Below are positions 1 through 8,664 of a stretch of 64,000 bases of DNA, piece by piece (positions within the stretch are counted from its first letter, which is position 1; each line of letters opens with the position of its first letter). Both the position numbers and the translations under genes were made by a program. The DNA comes from Pedobacter sp. ISL-64 (lineage in GTDB: Bacteria > Bacteroidota > Bacteroidia > Sphingobacteriales > Sphingobacteriaceae). The notes beneath the pieces were generated by a model. That model was not told where the DNA came from, ran no database searches, and was given only the letters and a program-made list of their open reading frames with translations. Location: NCBI RefSeq assembly GCF_018613605.1, contig NZ_JAGGPU010000005.1, positions 310,001-374,000 on the forward strand, in the 5' to 3' direction.

Positions 1-36
1 CTATTTAATATTTAACCGTTTATGTCAATTAACCAC

Positions 37-639
37 CTATTTACTCTCTTTCAAAACCATATCGATGGTAATGGCAGTGGCTACAATTGCAACTTTCTGA
101 TTGCTTTCTGCATAACTTGGATCGATAGACACATTGTATTTATCGGCCGTGGTGAAAACTTCTTTTAAAGCACCAGCCCACTTTTTGTTTATTTTGCCCA
201 TTTCAGCACCTGCATTATTGGTGATGCTAAAGTTCCAGGCTTTCCAATCGCCAGAGATTTTTGCGATCTCCTCGCCCGATGTTGGGCTCGAAATGGTAAA
301 AGTTGGCTTGAAGAATTTAAATTTTTGTTTTATAATCCCAACTTCAACACCAAGCGGATCAGTCACAATAATTTTCGACATCCAGAAGGTCCATCCTCTT
401 GTAATGGTGGCCTGCAACTGGTCGTTGGTATCTGTAATTTCTAATTTAAAAGGCATCATTCGCTTATCAACCAATAAGGTTAAAGCTTTTTGCCAGCCAG
501 AAATACGCTGCTTAATAATCCCGATCTGAGCACCCTGATCGTTGTACACTTTGTACTCGTTCGCAAACTTTAAAAAGTTTACTTTCTCATCAATAAAATA
601 TTCGTCGCTTAAAAAAAATGGAGGAATCTGTTTGTTCAT
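37..639 (-). CDS. LURP-one/scramblase-like protein
   Basis: The 200-residue product has no signal peptide or membrane segment. It is built from repeated beta-strand pairs of the form 'G-x-x-I-G-I-I-K-Q' (around residues 36-44 and again at 97-105, with a third related 'EMGKINKKW' near 145-153). This pattern matches the phospholipid scramblase/LURP-one-related fold, a beta-barrel around a central helix; many bacterial members have no proven scramblase activity. The C-terminal stretch 'AIVATAITIDMVLKE' resembles the buried helix of that fold. The gene stands alone, with a dispersed hairpin repeat upstream. The family call is from recognition; the function is unknown. Confidence 0.6.
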   Translation of the reverse strand: MNKQIPPFFLSDEYFIDEKVNFLKFANEYKVYNDQGAQIGIIKQRISGWQKALTLLVDKRMMPFKLEITDTNDQLQATITRGWTFWMSKIIVTDPLGVEVGIIKQKFKFFKPTFTISSPTSGEEIAKISGDWKAWNFSITNNAGAEMGKINKKWAGALKEVFTTADKYNVSIDPSYAESNQKVAIVATAITIDMVLKESK

Positions 640-730
640 ATTGTAGTTTTAATATTAGATAAGTTGCTAAAATATATATTTTCATTGACTATCCTTAATT
701 TTCTAATACAGCGTTAATTACTATAAGAGT

Positions 731-795
731 CGTCACCCTGAATTTATTTCAGGGTCTTTATTACAAAAAAAATGCTGAAATAATTCAGCATGACG
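731..795. repeat. Dispersed double-hairpin repeat
   Basis: Outer inverted repeat CGTCA (731-735) / TGACG (791-795) encloses two hairpins: ACCCTGAA/TTCAGGGT (735-742/748-755) and TGCTGAA/TTCAGCA (773-779/784-790). The same architecture recurs at 2603-2667, with half copies near 7856-7876 and 10136-10164. The rest of the gene-free stretch 640-949 shows nothing else apart from the promoter box at 902-909. Confidence 0.8.
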
Positions 796-901
796 TAACG
801 ATTAGAAATAGCTTATTTAGTTATATCCCAGCTTTAATTCTTAACAAAACATTAGGACATCTTTCAACTTCATTTAAAACCGATTTGCAACGAAACATTG
901 C

Positions 902-909
902 TACCTTTG
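902..909 (+). promoter_or_regulatory. Candidate -7 promoter box for the CvfB-like gene
   Basis: TACCTTTG fits the Bacteroidota -7 consensus TAnnTTTG and lies 40 nt before the ATG at 950. A TTTG at 884-887 could act as the -33 element, but the 14-nt spacing is short. Confidence 0.4.
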
Positions 910-949
910 CAGCAAAAGCCATTGAAGAAAATGGTTAAACCCAAAACAC

Positions 950-1795
950 ATGATTGAAATAGGAAAATACAACGAGTTAAGGATTTTAAGCAAAACAGAA
1001 GCTGGATTAAACTTAACCGATGGCGATAAACTGGTCATCCTGCCTTACCAATACGTTCCGAATGGCGTAGAAATTGGCGATAACATTACCGTTTTTGTTT
1101 TTGTACAAAAAGATGGCCGCTTAACCGGAACTACCCAGAAAGCATATGCCGAAGTGGGCGATTTTGCTTTTTTGAAAGTGGTTTCTGATGGTGATGATGG
1201 CGTTTTTATGGATCTTGGTATCGATAAAGATGTGTATGTACCAGATCGCGAGCAAAAAAGGCCAATGCAAAAAGGCTATAAATATGTGGTTTACCTGTAT
1301 TTAGACGAAAGTAACGACCGCTTATTGGCTTCTTCTAAACTGTATGATTTTGTTGAAGAAGATGGCTTCGATTTTGAAGAGGGCGACGAAGTAAGCTTAT
1401 TGATTACCGAAGAAACCGATCTTGGTTTTAACGCCATTATCAACAATACTTATATCGGTTTGCTTTATAATAACGAGGTTTTTGATAATATCCAACCGGG
1501 CGAAATGCGCAAAGGCTGGATCAAAAAAATCCGAGTGGAGGGTAAGATCGATTTAACCCTACAGCCAAGTGGTTACGGCCATATTCTCGATTCGAAAGAG
1601 ATGATGTTAAAAGAGCTAAAAAAGAGTGGTGGTGTAATTGAACTGGGCGATAAAAGTTCTCCTGAAGATATTTATCACCGTTTCCAGATCAGTAAAAGCG
1701 CCTTCAAAAAAACCATTGGTTCACTATATAAGGAGCGTTTGATCGTACTTTCTGACGATTCGATCAGATTGATTACAGACGACGAAGCAGAATAA
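950..1795 (+). CDS. cvfB: CvfB/YitL-like S1 RNA-binding protein
   Basis: The 281-residue protein is made of consecutive S1-type OB folds (roughly 1-62, 65-132 and 137-208), including 'GDFAFLKVVSDGDDGVFMDLG' split by short loops, followed by a C-terminal winged-helix-like segment (about 213-281). This is the domain order of the CvfB/YitL family, cytoplasmic RNA-binding proteins known in Firmicutes as virulence-factor regulators and common in Bacteroidota with unknown targets. Length matches the family. It is monocistronic and ends at a strong convergent terminator (1818-1860). Family assignment is confident; the regulatory role here is inferred only from homology. Confidence 0.8.
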   Translation: MIEIGKYNELRILSKTEAGLNLTDGDKLVILPYQYVPNGVEIGDNITVFVFVQKDGRLTGTTQKAYAEVGDFAFLKVVSDGDDGVFMDLGIDKDVYVPDREQKRPMQKGYKYVVYLYLDESNDRLLASSKLYDFVEEDGFDFEEGDEVSLLITEETDLGFNAIINNTYIGLLYNNEVFDNIQPGEMRKGWIKKIRVEGKIDLTLQPSGYGHILDSKEMMLKELKKSGGVIELGDKSSPEDIYHRFQISKSAFKKTIGSLYKERLIVLSDDSIRLITDDEAE

Positions 1796-1817
1796 TTTAT
1801 TTCATAAAAATCATTAA

Positions 1818-1860
1818 GATTGGTCGCCATTCCCAACTTGATTGGGAATGGCGACCAATC
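1818..1860. terminator. Perfect 19-bp bidirectional hairpin
   Basis: A 19-bp perfect stem (1818-1836 with 1842-1860) around the 5-nt loop CTTGA sits between two convergent genes. There is no long T-run, so it may act as a shared transcription stop. Its core also resembles the 'ATTCCC...GGGAAT' intergenic repeats at 27670 and 47089. Confidence 0.6.
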
Positions 1861-1890
1861 ATGAATTAACCAGTAAAACTTACTATAAGT

Positions 1891-2562
1891 CTAATTCAAA
1901 TTAAACTTCTCGCTCTGAATTTTCACTGCATTCGAGGCCGAAACAATAGCCACGATCATAATTCCAATTACGATGGCCAGAATAACCTGCAAGGTAGAAT
2001 ATACCTTCGTTCCCGAAACGAAGATCTTTGAGCCTTTAATCAGATCATTACCCACTTTAGATTGTATTTTAATCAAGGCCGAAAGCTTAGCCAGTGTTTC
2101 ATCAACAGCATTTTTTCCCATCGACTCATAAATTATTCTTCCTTCAGTACCTGCCATGTTTATTATTTTCGCCTCCACTCCCTGTTGAACAGTTAATGCT
2201 TTTTTAAGATCGTTTAAAAAATTTTTCTCCTGCTTTACCAATAAAGTAAGTTCATATTTATTGATTATCGAATCTATTTTACGGTTATGTTTATTCATTT
2301 TCACTATACCGATTGAAGGCTGAACAGCACCGTCCCCGAATAATGTTTCCTGGATAATCTTATTTTTATGGTACAGGTTTTCGGCAATAAAATATAAATC
2401 TGTAGCGGGAACAAGTCTGTCGTTGTACATTGAAATGAAAGATTCGTTAATCTTCTCTACACTTTTATCTTCCAAAAAACGGATCAACAAGGTGCAGCAC
2501 ATGATGCAGAAAAGCAGAAAAGCTATTTTTAGCTTGTTTTTAAGACTAAAGGCAAATTTCAT
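1891..2562 (-). CDS. Four-helix-bundle sensor-like membrane protein
   Basis: The 223-residue protein has an N-terminal membrane helix (about 9-29, 'IAFLLFCIMCCTLLIRFL'), a mostly helical extracytoplasmic region (30-185) and a second membrane helix (about 189-210), then a very short tail. This is the layout of the 4HB_MCP_1 ligand-binding module of chemoreceptors, but the HAMP and signalling domains are absent. In Bacteroidota such stand-alone modules are commonly annotated 'MCP four helix bundle domain-containing protein'. No partner signalling gene is adjacent. Topology is seen in the sequence; a sensory role is inference. Confidence 0.55.
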   Translation of the reverse strand: MKFAFSLKNKLKIAFLLFCIMCCTLLIRFLEDKSVEKINESFISMYNDRLVPATDLYFIAENLYHKNKIIQETLFGDGAVQPSIGIVKMNKHNRKIDSIINKYELTLLVKQEKNFLNDLKKALTVQQGVEAKIINMAGTEGRIIYESMGKNAVDETLAKLSALIKIQSKVGNDLIKGSKIFVSGTKVYSTLQVILAIVIGIMIVAIVSASNAVKIQSEKFNLN

Positions 2563-2602
2563 ATTATAAATTGGTTAGTATCTAAACTTCACTTGCTTTG
2601 AC

Positions 2603-2667
2603 CGTCACCCTGAATTCATTTCAGGGTCTTGTAGCAGGAAAGATGCTGAAATAAATTCAGCATGACG
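2603..2667. repeat. Dispersed double-hairpin repeat
   Basis: Second full copy of the element at 731-795: CGTCA (2603-2607)/TGACG (2663-2667) enclosing ACCCTGAA/TTCAGGGT and TGCTGAA/TTCAGCA hairpins. It lies between the four-helix-bundle gene and the helicase gene. Confidence 0.8.
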
Positions 2668-2674
2668 ATAGCTA

Positions 2675-4108
2675 CTAAAAGTAATCCTCCTGCGCTGTCT
2701 TCGCGAAAAGCTGAGGCGCAAAATTGACTAAATATAACTCTTTTTTTGCCCGCGTTACAGCAGTGTATAACCAGCGGAGAAAATCGAGATCAATCATTTC
2801 TTCTGTAAGATAACCCTGATCCGCAAAAACAGCATCCCATTGTCCGCCCTGTGCTTTGTGACAGGTTACCGCATAAGCAAACTTAATTTGCAGGGCGTTG
2901 TAAAAAGGATCTGCCTTAATGGCCAACATCCGTTGCCGTTTATTGGCAATATGTTCATAATCTTCATTGAGCCCGTCAAAAAGCTTTTTATTCTGCTCAT
3001 AAGGTAGATTGGCACTTTCTAAATTGAGCGTATCCAACATTACTTTGCAGCTAATCTGCCCCGCAGCGGGGAAATCCATAAACTCTAAAGTGGCATCGGC
3101 AAAACGGAATCCATAACGTTCTTCTTCTCCCCTCACGCGAATCACCTTTGCCATGTCGCCATTGGCAATAAAAGCAGTATCCTCGTTCTCTGGTAGCCAG
3201 AAATAATTGTTCCGCACCACCATAATCTGATCGCCTCCCGTTAACTCTTCCTCGCGATACAACAACCTGGCTCTAATCTGCTGGTTATACACATTGGCCG
3301 ATTTATTGGAACGGCAAACCACCAGGGTATTTTCCATGCCGAATTTACGGTAAGCATATTCCAGTCCTTCAACCAAACGCGCCCCGGGCATATTGTAAAT
3401 ATCGGTATAACTTTTAGTCAGGAATTTAGGCATCGGATTTTCAGGATTTTTAGCAATCTGATTTCTCAACATCGTGGCATTGGCCAAAATACCCGATTTC
3501 TTCCCTTGCCTAACCACTTCCTTTAACTCAACAGACGACACGGTTAATGCAAATTTATCTTTGAGGTACTGTTCGTTCAATGCCGGGCTATCTAAACTCC
3601 CCACAGGAGGTAACTGGGCCGTATCGCCCACAAAAAGCAAAAAGCAATTTTTGGTATTGTACACAAACTCCAACAGATCTCTTAATATTGAAGAGCCTGT
3701 TTCATTAAATTCATCGGCAATCATCGAGGCCTCGTCGATAATAAACAACGTATTTTCCGAGAGGTTAGGTGCCAATTGAAACTGCATTTCGGGCGATGCC
3801 GCCGAGCGCTTGCGGTAAATGCGTTTATGTATGGTTAATGCTTTTCGGTATGAATACTGGCTCATTACTTTCGCTGCCCTTCCCGTTGGCGCAAGCAGTT
3901 CACTACGCAGGTTAAATTGTTTCAAAACCTTCACCAAAGCCGCTACAGAGGTGGTCTTACCTGTACCAGCATAACCTTTAAGCACAAAACAGCGGTACTC
4001 GTCGTCCTGTTGCAAAAACACCGACATCCGCTCGCAAAAAAGCAATTGCTCCTTGGTTGGTGTATGTTCGTATGCTGAAGCTATAAGCTGACTTTTATTT
4101 GTTAACAT
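2675..4108 (-). CDS. RecD-like ATP-dependent DNA helicase
   Basis: The 477-residue product is a superfamily 1 helicase. Walker A is at 45-53 (GYAGTGKTT), Walker B at 123-128 (IIDEAS), and the C-terminal part carries 'VTCHKAQGGQW' followed by 'YTAVTRAKKELYLV' (UvrD_C_2-type helicase motifs V-VI). This is the short RecD/Dda-like AAA_30 form, shorter than full RecD2 (about 700 residues), because the N-terminal RecD2 domains are missing. It presumably unwinds DNA in repair. The gene stands alone with a 470-nt upstream region containing a dispersed repeat. Confidence 0.85.
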   Translation of the reverse strand: MLTNKSQLIASAYEHTPTKEQLLFCERMSVFLQQDDEYRCFVLKGYAGTGKTTSVAALVKVLKQFNLRSELLAPTGRAAKVMSQYSYRKALTIHKRIYRKRSAASPEMQFQLAPNLSENTLFIIDEASMIADEFNETGSSILRDLLEFVYNTKNCFLLFVGDTAQLPPVGSLDSPALNEQYLKDKFALTVSSVELKEVVRQGKKSGILANATMLRNQIAKNPENPMPKFLTKSYTDIYNMPGARLVEGLEYAYRKFGMENTLVVCRSNKSANVYNQQIRARLLYREEELTGGDQIMVVRNNYFWLPENEDTAFIANGDMAKVIRVRGEEERYGFRFADATLEFMDFPAAGQISCKVMLDTLNLESANLPYEQNKKLFDGLNEDYEHIANKRQRMLAIKADPFYNALQIKFAYAVTCHKAQGGQWDAVFADQGYLTEEMIDLDFLRWLYTAVTRAKKELYLVNFAPQLFAKTAQEDYF

Positions 4109-4578
4109 GTATTGTTAAATGGTTCTATTGTCGAATTGTTTTTAGAAAACATTCCTGTTTTTATTTGAAAAGCCACTGCAGTACTAATCAGTTCCGGCAG
4201 TCCGTCTTTCCGCTATATCCCCGATGAAACCTGTAAATAATTAAAATGACATTTAAATCGGGGGATGCCGCTTCAATACGGTTTAGAAGGCAAAGTTAAT
4301 GCACTTTTTTATGTTAGTTCTAGAAAAAATGAATAAACGCCATAATTTTCCACCCAACAAGCCCTTACCATTGAATCTTCGTTTTACTTTAATCCGGCCT
4401 AACAAATTTTTGGGGCTGCACTAAATAAGCCTAAGTAGAAACTTCAAAACAAAAATTTTCAGCCGGCAATTTTTGTTTCTTTTTGTTGTCAAAAAGAAAA
4501 AAGCCCGTCCGGCCAGGACAAACAAAATTGTCAATACGATTTAATATTTCTTCGTTCCTTTTATATAACGAGTAACGA
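4109..4578. repeat. Gene-free stretch with CCGG/PAL-type intergenic repeat
   Basis: No gene is visible. At about 4185-4292 there is a repeat-like block: 'CCGGCAGTCCGTCTTTCCGC' followed by an inverted repeat CCCCGAT (4220-4226)/ATCGGGG (4256-4262) and then 'GATGCCGCTTCAATACGG'. I recognise this arrangement as a type of dispersed intergenic element common in Sphingobacteriaceae genomes. Around 4470-4503 an A/T-rich inverted repeat (TTTCTTTTT/AAAAAGAAA) could serve as a terminator for the minus-strand helicase or nothing at all. Confidence 0.5.
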
Positions 4579-5718
4579 CTACAAAAGTAAGGTTTCTATA
4601 CGGTGTGCCATTACCATATTTTGTTTTTTGCTGTAACTGAAAATGGTAAAATGGCCATCCTGAGACGCCACCAAACCAATAGATTGCGGCTGATCGTTAA
4701 CAAACTGGGCCACAGAAAAGTGCCTGGTCCCTCCGAGCTGTCCGGGATAAAGAATTTTATCTTCGCCACCAACAATGGGCTCCGAAAATGCAATCTGCTC
4801 TACGGTTGGTTTGCCTTTAGCACGACCGATTTTTGCACCAAACGCAATCAGGTCAAATTCTTCGTTGATGATCGTTGCACCATCAACAGCTGTTAAACCC
4901 GCTAAATGCTCTACTTCGCGACGAACAGCCCCCTGCGAAAAAATTTCACTCTGGTTGCCGCTCTGTTTCGCCAGATTGGATAAACCACAGAATGGAGGTT
5001 TTACCAAATACTGTATCGGGTGGATAATAGATTCTTCCCATTTTGTATCGCCTTTTGGCACAATTAGCAAGGCTCCACCACGGCCATGGGCACGCATAGA
5101 AACCGAAAACTGGATCAAAATATTAATGGGATCGTTCCAGCTGGCCAAAACAGTCAGATCTAACAAGGCCTGCAAAATAGGCGGACAATCTTTATTTGCA
5201 CAACTGGTATCATCAACAATGCGGATCTGCTCTCCTTTAAGTACAGCAACATTGGTAAACTTACCGATGCCGTAAATCCTTCGGTGTTTAATTACGATTA
5301 ATCCAGGTTCAGAAACATCAACAACAAAACAAAAGTTCGGAATATTGAGGGTTGTACCCCAGATATAAAGTTCGCCATCTTCTTCCCAAACCCCTAAGTG
5401 AATTCCTGAACGTTCAATCCCAGGCGCTATTTTGGTTAAGGTATTGGCATTTAGCGCTAGTTTTTTCGCAAAACGTAACGGTTTCGATGTTTGCTCTGGT
5501 GGTAAAAAAGCAATCGAAATCCTCGGTGAATGCCCCTCTTCCTTACGCAAGCTGCTCCAAAAAGCAACATCTATTATCGCTTCAATTATTTTTCGATCGG
5601 GTTGAGTAGCCAAATCTATCTCACCCTGTGCAATTGCATTTTTATGCAGTTTAACAAAATGTTGCTCAATAGTTGCTGCAATCGTGTTTGCCGCTTTGTA
5701 GGTAGGCTTGTAACTCAT
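4579..5718 (-). CDS. DACNV-type sensor protein (DisA_N-like fold)
   Basis: The 379-residue cytoplasmic protein carries a C-terminal half resembling the diadenylate cyclase (DAC/DisA_N) domain: 'SMRAHGRGGALLIV' (207-220), 'VDGA' (278-281) and 'GTRHFSVA' (330-337). In true c-di-AMP synthases the last motif is typically T-R-H-R-[ST/SA]-A, so the basic residue after RH is replaced by Phe here. The family is known as 'putative sensor domain DACNV', predicted in Bacteroidota to bind a nucleotide rather than to make c-di-AMP. It is monocistronic. The fold call is fairly firm; loss of catalysis is inferred from the motif. Confidence 0.7.
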   Translation of the reverse strand: MSYKPTYKAANTIAATIEQHFVKLHKNAIAQGEIDLATQPDRKIIEAIIDVAFWSSLRKEEGHSPRISIAFLPPEQTSKPLRFAKKLALNANTLTKIAPGIERSGIHLGVWEEDGELYIWGTTLNIPNFCFVVDVSEPGLIVIKHRRIYGIGKFTNVAVLKGEQIRIVDDTSCANKDCPPILQALLDLTVLASWNDPINILIQFSVSMRAHGRGGALLIVPKGDTKWEESIIHPIQYLVKPPFCGLSNLAKQSGNQSEIFSQGAVRREVEHLAGLTAVDGATIINEEFDLIAFGAKIGRAKGKPTVEQIAFSEPIVGGEDKILYPGQLGGTRHFSVAQFVNDQPQSIGLVASQDGHFTIFSYSKKQNMVMAHRIETLLL

Positions 5719-6116
5719 GTTCCGAATTTAAGTCGAATATTTCGATTTTTGAATATCCGAAAGGTTTGATTTTGGTAAAAAAACACAGACATTTTTACCA
5801 CAGATCTTCACAGATAAACACAGCTATTTTTGATGTTCTTTTAACCGCAAAGCGCAGAGACAAGATTAACCACCAAGGCACAAAGAACACGAAGTTAATT
5901 CATATTTTTGGGCGAATAAACTTCACTCAAATGAACTAAGGTGTCTTAAGTGGTAAAACTAGGTTCATTAGCCATTTGTTAATTAGTTGTATGGTGCAGA
6001 AAATTATTCCTTGCTAATCTGTGCTTCCGCGGCAAATACTAGTGCATTACAGTAGTAAAACCAAAAAATTAACCCCATCTTACCGTTAATCCTTAAAAAA
6101 GTCTATTTTTGTTTCA
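5719..6116. other. Gene-free stretch upstream of the DUF3822 gene
   Basis: No convincing gene. It contains degenerate copies of the low-complexity phrase 'ACCACAGAT...CACAGATAAACACAG' (about 5798-5822; see also 9885-9905, 36290-36355 and 37370-37435), an intergenic repeat scattered over this window, and ends in a promoter box at 6104-6111. Confidence 0.5.
6104..6111 (+). promoter_or_regulatory. -7 box immediately before a start codon
   Basis: TATTTTTG matches TAnnTTTG and ends 5 nt before the ATG at 6117, so transcription from it would begin at or next to the start codon. No clear -33 TTG is seen at the usual distance. Confidence 0.4.
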
Positions 6117-6923
6117 ATGAGTAACAATAGTCTCTTATTAGTCGACCCGAATTTTAAAACTGATGCATCTGCAAACTGCCATTTATTATTAAAAATAACG
6201 AATGACAGCTTTTCTTATGCTGTGGTAGGTAAGGATACAGAAGAGATTAATATCATTTTTGATAAACAAGGTTGTGAAGATGTACAGAAAGAACTGAAAT
6301 CTGCCTTTGAAACCGACAGTTACCTATCGTTAAACTATGCAACGGTAAAAGCGGCAATCCATACATCAAATTTTATTTTCATCCCTGATGAATGGTTTGA
6401 TGGGGAAAATCTGTCCGTTTATGCCAAGTATTTAGGTTCCGATGCTAAAGTTTATACTAAACACAACGATAAGCTAGGTTTTAATACCGTTTTCTGTTTA
6501 GATGAGCATTTAAAATCAAATCTACCTGAAAAAACAGATTTATTTCCACAGTCTGAGCCATTAATGGTTTTATTTAATCATTTGGCAGACGAATCTTTAT
6601 TAATCGATTTTACAGCAATATCTTTCAATGTACTCTACATAAAAGATAAAAAGATAGTTTTCCAAAACCATTATCAATCAGAAAACGCTGAGGAGTTTAA
6701 TTATTTCCTGTTGCTGATGATCGAACAACTGGGCTTAACTGATGCCATTCCCGTTTATTTACAAGGCATTATAAACGAAGATGATGAGCATTATAACTGC
6801 TTATTAAAATACTTTAACCAACTTTATTTCTTCCTTCCTGCTGGAAAACAAAATAGCGAATTACTGGCCGATATGCCCAAGCACTATTTCAGCGGTCTCC
6901 TTGCTTTAGATTTATGCGAATAA
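6117..6923 (+). CDS. DUF3822 family protein
   Basis: The 268-residue protein has no signal peptide or membrane segment and has the look of an actin/ASKHA-like fold ('LLIDFTAISFNVLYIKDKKIVFQNHY' split across residues 161-186, 'YLQGIINED' near 218-226). DUF3822 proteins are restricted largely to Bacteroidota and nearly always precede rsmD, as here, where the two reading frames overlap by 10 nt. Function is unknown; the tight coupling suggests a role linked to ribosome maturation or simply translational coupling. Confidence 0.75.
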   Translation: MSNNSLLLVDPNFKTDASANCHLLLKITNDSFSYAVVGKDTEEINIIFDKQGCEDVQKELKSAFETDSYLSLNYATVKAAIHTSNFIFIPDEWFDGENLSVYAKYLGSDAKVYTKHNDKLGFNTVFCLDEHLKSNLPEKTDLFPQSEPLMVLFNHLADESLLIDFTAISFNVLYIKDKKIVFQNHYQSENAEEFNYFLLLMIEQLGLTDAIPVYLQGIINEDDEHYNCLLKYFNQLYFFLPAGKQNSELLADMPKHYFSGLLALDLCE

Positions 6924-7447
6924 TTGGTGGCAAATTAAAGGGCATCCGTTTGCAGCCCCCTGCAAATTTACCGGTACGCCCAACTACGGATATGGCCAAA
7001 GAAGCACTCTTCAATATCCTCAACAACAAATATGATTTCGAAACCTGTTCTGTTTTAGATTTATTCTGCGGTACCGGAAATTTAACTTTTGAGTTTGCCT
7101 CACGCGGTGCAGAAAGTATTTTAGCCGTTGATATGGATTACGGTTGCGTAAACTGGGTTAAAAACACAGCAAAACAACACCAGTTTGATCAAGTTGATGT
7201 GCGTAAAGGCGATGTTTTCAAGTTATTAAAACAAATGACTGGTGCTTACGATCTGATCTTTGCCGATCCGCCCTACAATATGCCCAACATTCCACAGATC
7301 CCGGTAATGGTAAAGGAGCAACAATTGCTTAAGCCTGATGGCTTGTTAATTGTAGAACACCAAAGTAACATGAAACTGAACAGCCAGCCCGGCTACACCG
7401 AAACCAGGAAGTACGGCAATTCATCGTTCAGCTTTTTTGAGTTATAG
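6914..7447 (+). CDS. rsmD: 16S rRNA (guanine-N2)-methyltransferase RsmD
   Basis: The 177-residue enzyme methylates G966 (E. coli numbering) of 16S rRNA with S-adenosylmethionine. The N-terminal 'MRIIGGKLKG' and 'VRPTTDMAKEALFNIL' (21-36) are hallmarks of RsmD. The SAM-binding loop is 'DLFCGTGN' (49-56) and the catalytic motif IV is 'ADPPY' (117-121). Length is typical. It overlaps the upstream DUF3822 gene by 10 nt and must be cotranscribed with it. Confidence 0.93.
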   Translation: MRIIGGKLKGIRLQPPANLPVRPTTDMAKEALFNILNNKYDFETCSVLDLFCGTGNLTFEFASRGAESILAVDMDYGCVNWVKNTAKQHQFDQVDVRKGDVFKLLKQMTGAYDLIFADPPYNMPNIPQIPVMVKEQQLLKPDGLLIVEHQSNMKLNSQPGYTETRKYGNSSFSFFEL

Positions 7448-7938
7448 TAGTTCAATCGTTCATTGGTCATTAGTTCATTGGTTAATGGCGCATAGTTAAT
7501 TTATTTTTAGAATTGAGCACACAGCGCATTGTGGCGGCCTTTAGTCCTGTTTTTCATTGCAAGTCCTCACCCGATAAAGGATCTGGTTCCGGGCTTTCCA
7601 TTGCAATCAGGCTTAAAATGGGCAGCCCGCCCCTGTTATAGTGTCATAGATTACCTTAATGTCCTAAATTTCTTAATGGTAGCAAATCCGAAACCAAAGA
7701 CTATTCCGTGCAATCTGTGTTTCCGTGGCAAAAAATACCAAAGACTTAAATCTTCATGCTGATCCGATGGCTATCGGATTTATTTTACAAGTTGAAATAG
7801 TATTTTCAATTGTCTCATAGCCACCCGTGGTCGGCATCTTTTAGTATAAAGACCCTGAACTAAATTCAGGGTGACGACCGACTTAATTTGAAATGAATCC
7901 AACTTCGTTGTTTCAGCTTAAAAATCTATATTTGAATC
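7448..7938. repeat. Gene-free stretch with decayed intergenic repeats
   Basis: No gene. Tandem copies of 'GTTCATTGGT' occur at 7460-7485. The block around 7545-7645 ('GCAAGTCCTCACCCGATAAAGG...CTTTCCATTGCAATCAGG...GGGCAGCCCG') resembles parts of the composite repeats at 21.6-22.3 kb in reverse. 'ATCTGTGTTTCCGTGGCAAAAA' type low-complexity text is at 7710-7735, and a half copy of the CCCTGAA...TTCAGGG hairpin lies at 7853-7873. Confidence 0.5.
7908..7934 (+). promoter_or_regulatory. Candidate coaD promoter, leaderless geometry
   Basis: TTG (7908-7910), a 16-nt spacer, and TATATTTG (7927-7934) fit a Bacteroidota promoter. The -7 box ends only 4 nt before the coaD ATG, so the transcript should start at or very near the start codon. 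Confidence 0.55.
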
Positions 7939-8400
7939 ATGAAGATAGCGCTATTTCCAGGCTCATTTGATCCGATCACTATTGCTCACGTAAATATTTT
8001 ACAACGTGCCACTCCACTTTTCGATAAAATTGTAGTGGGTATCGGACTAAACAGTTCTAAACAGAATTTCTTAAGTGCAGAGCAGCGTCTTCAGATTTTG
8101 CAGACTGTTTTTAAAGGCTATCAGAATATCGAAATCCAAACTTACGAAGGTTTAACAGTAGATTTTTGCCGGAAAATAGATGCCACCTATATGGTACGTG
8201 GTATCCGTTCGGCTGCTGATTTCGAATACGAAAGAGCCATCGCACAGATCAATCAGACCATGATGCCCGAAGTAGAAACCATTTTACTGTTAAGCAAACC
8301 CGAATATTCGGCCATCAGCTCTACCATTGTGCGCGATATTTTAAGAAACCATGGTGACGTAAGCCCATTTGTACCCAAAGAAGCACTTAGTTTTTTATAA
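7939..8400 (+). CDS. coaD: Phosphopantetheine adenylyltransferase CoaD
   Basis: The 153-residue cytoplasmic enzyme transfers AMP from ATP to 4'-phosphopantetheine, the penultimate step of coenzyme A synthesis. The nucleotidyltransferase signature 'GSFDPITIAH' is at 8-17, the phosphopantetheine-binding 'RGIR' at 87-90, and 'ISSTIVR' at 126-132, the second ATP-binding signature. Length and motifs are canonical. It is monocistronic with a promoter box directly at its start codon. Confidence 0.95.
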   Translation: MKIALFPGSFDPITIAHVNILQRATPLFDKIVVGIGLNSSKQNFLSAEQRLQILQTVFKGYQNIEIQTYEGLTVDFCRKIDATYMVRGIRSAADFEYERAIAQINQTMMPEVETILLLSKPEYSAISSTIVRDILRNHGDVSPFVPKEALSFL

Positions 8401-8664
8401 TTTTAATGATGTGCTACCAGGTGTTGCCGCCTGACAGATAGATGCATTTATCTACATAGTTCTAACCTGCATTATCGGTGTCAAATGGAAATACTGACAC
8501 CACGATCGCCATCATAAACTTCAGCCACTAAAAAAACGTCAATCTGAGCAGAGTCGAAGACTTTTACCCTACTCTTGTTTCATCCTCCTTTACAGTAGCT
8601 TAATATTATTTAATTTAAAATGTAACGTTTTAAAGAATCGGTTACCAATGGGTTATAATATTAA

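Noticed and set aside
4603..5769. Plus-strand open frames across the DACNV gene
   Set aside because: They are antisense shadows of a gene with clear family motifs.
7529..7762. Plus-strand frame of 77 codons between rsmD and coaD
   Set aside because: It consists of decayed intergenic repeat text and low-complexity phrases seen elsewhere.
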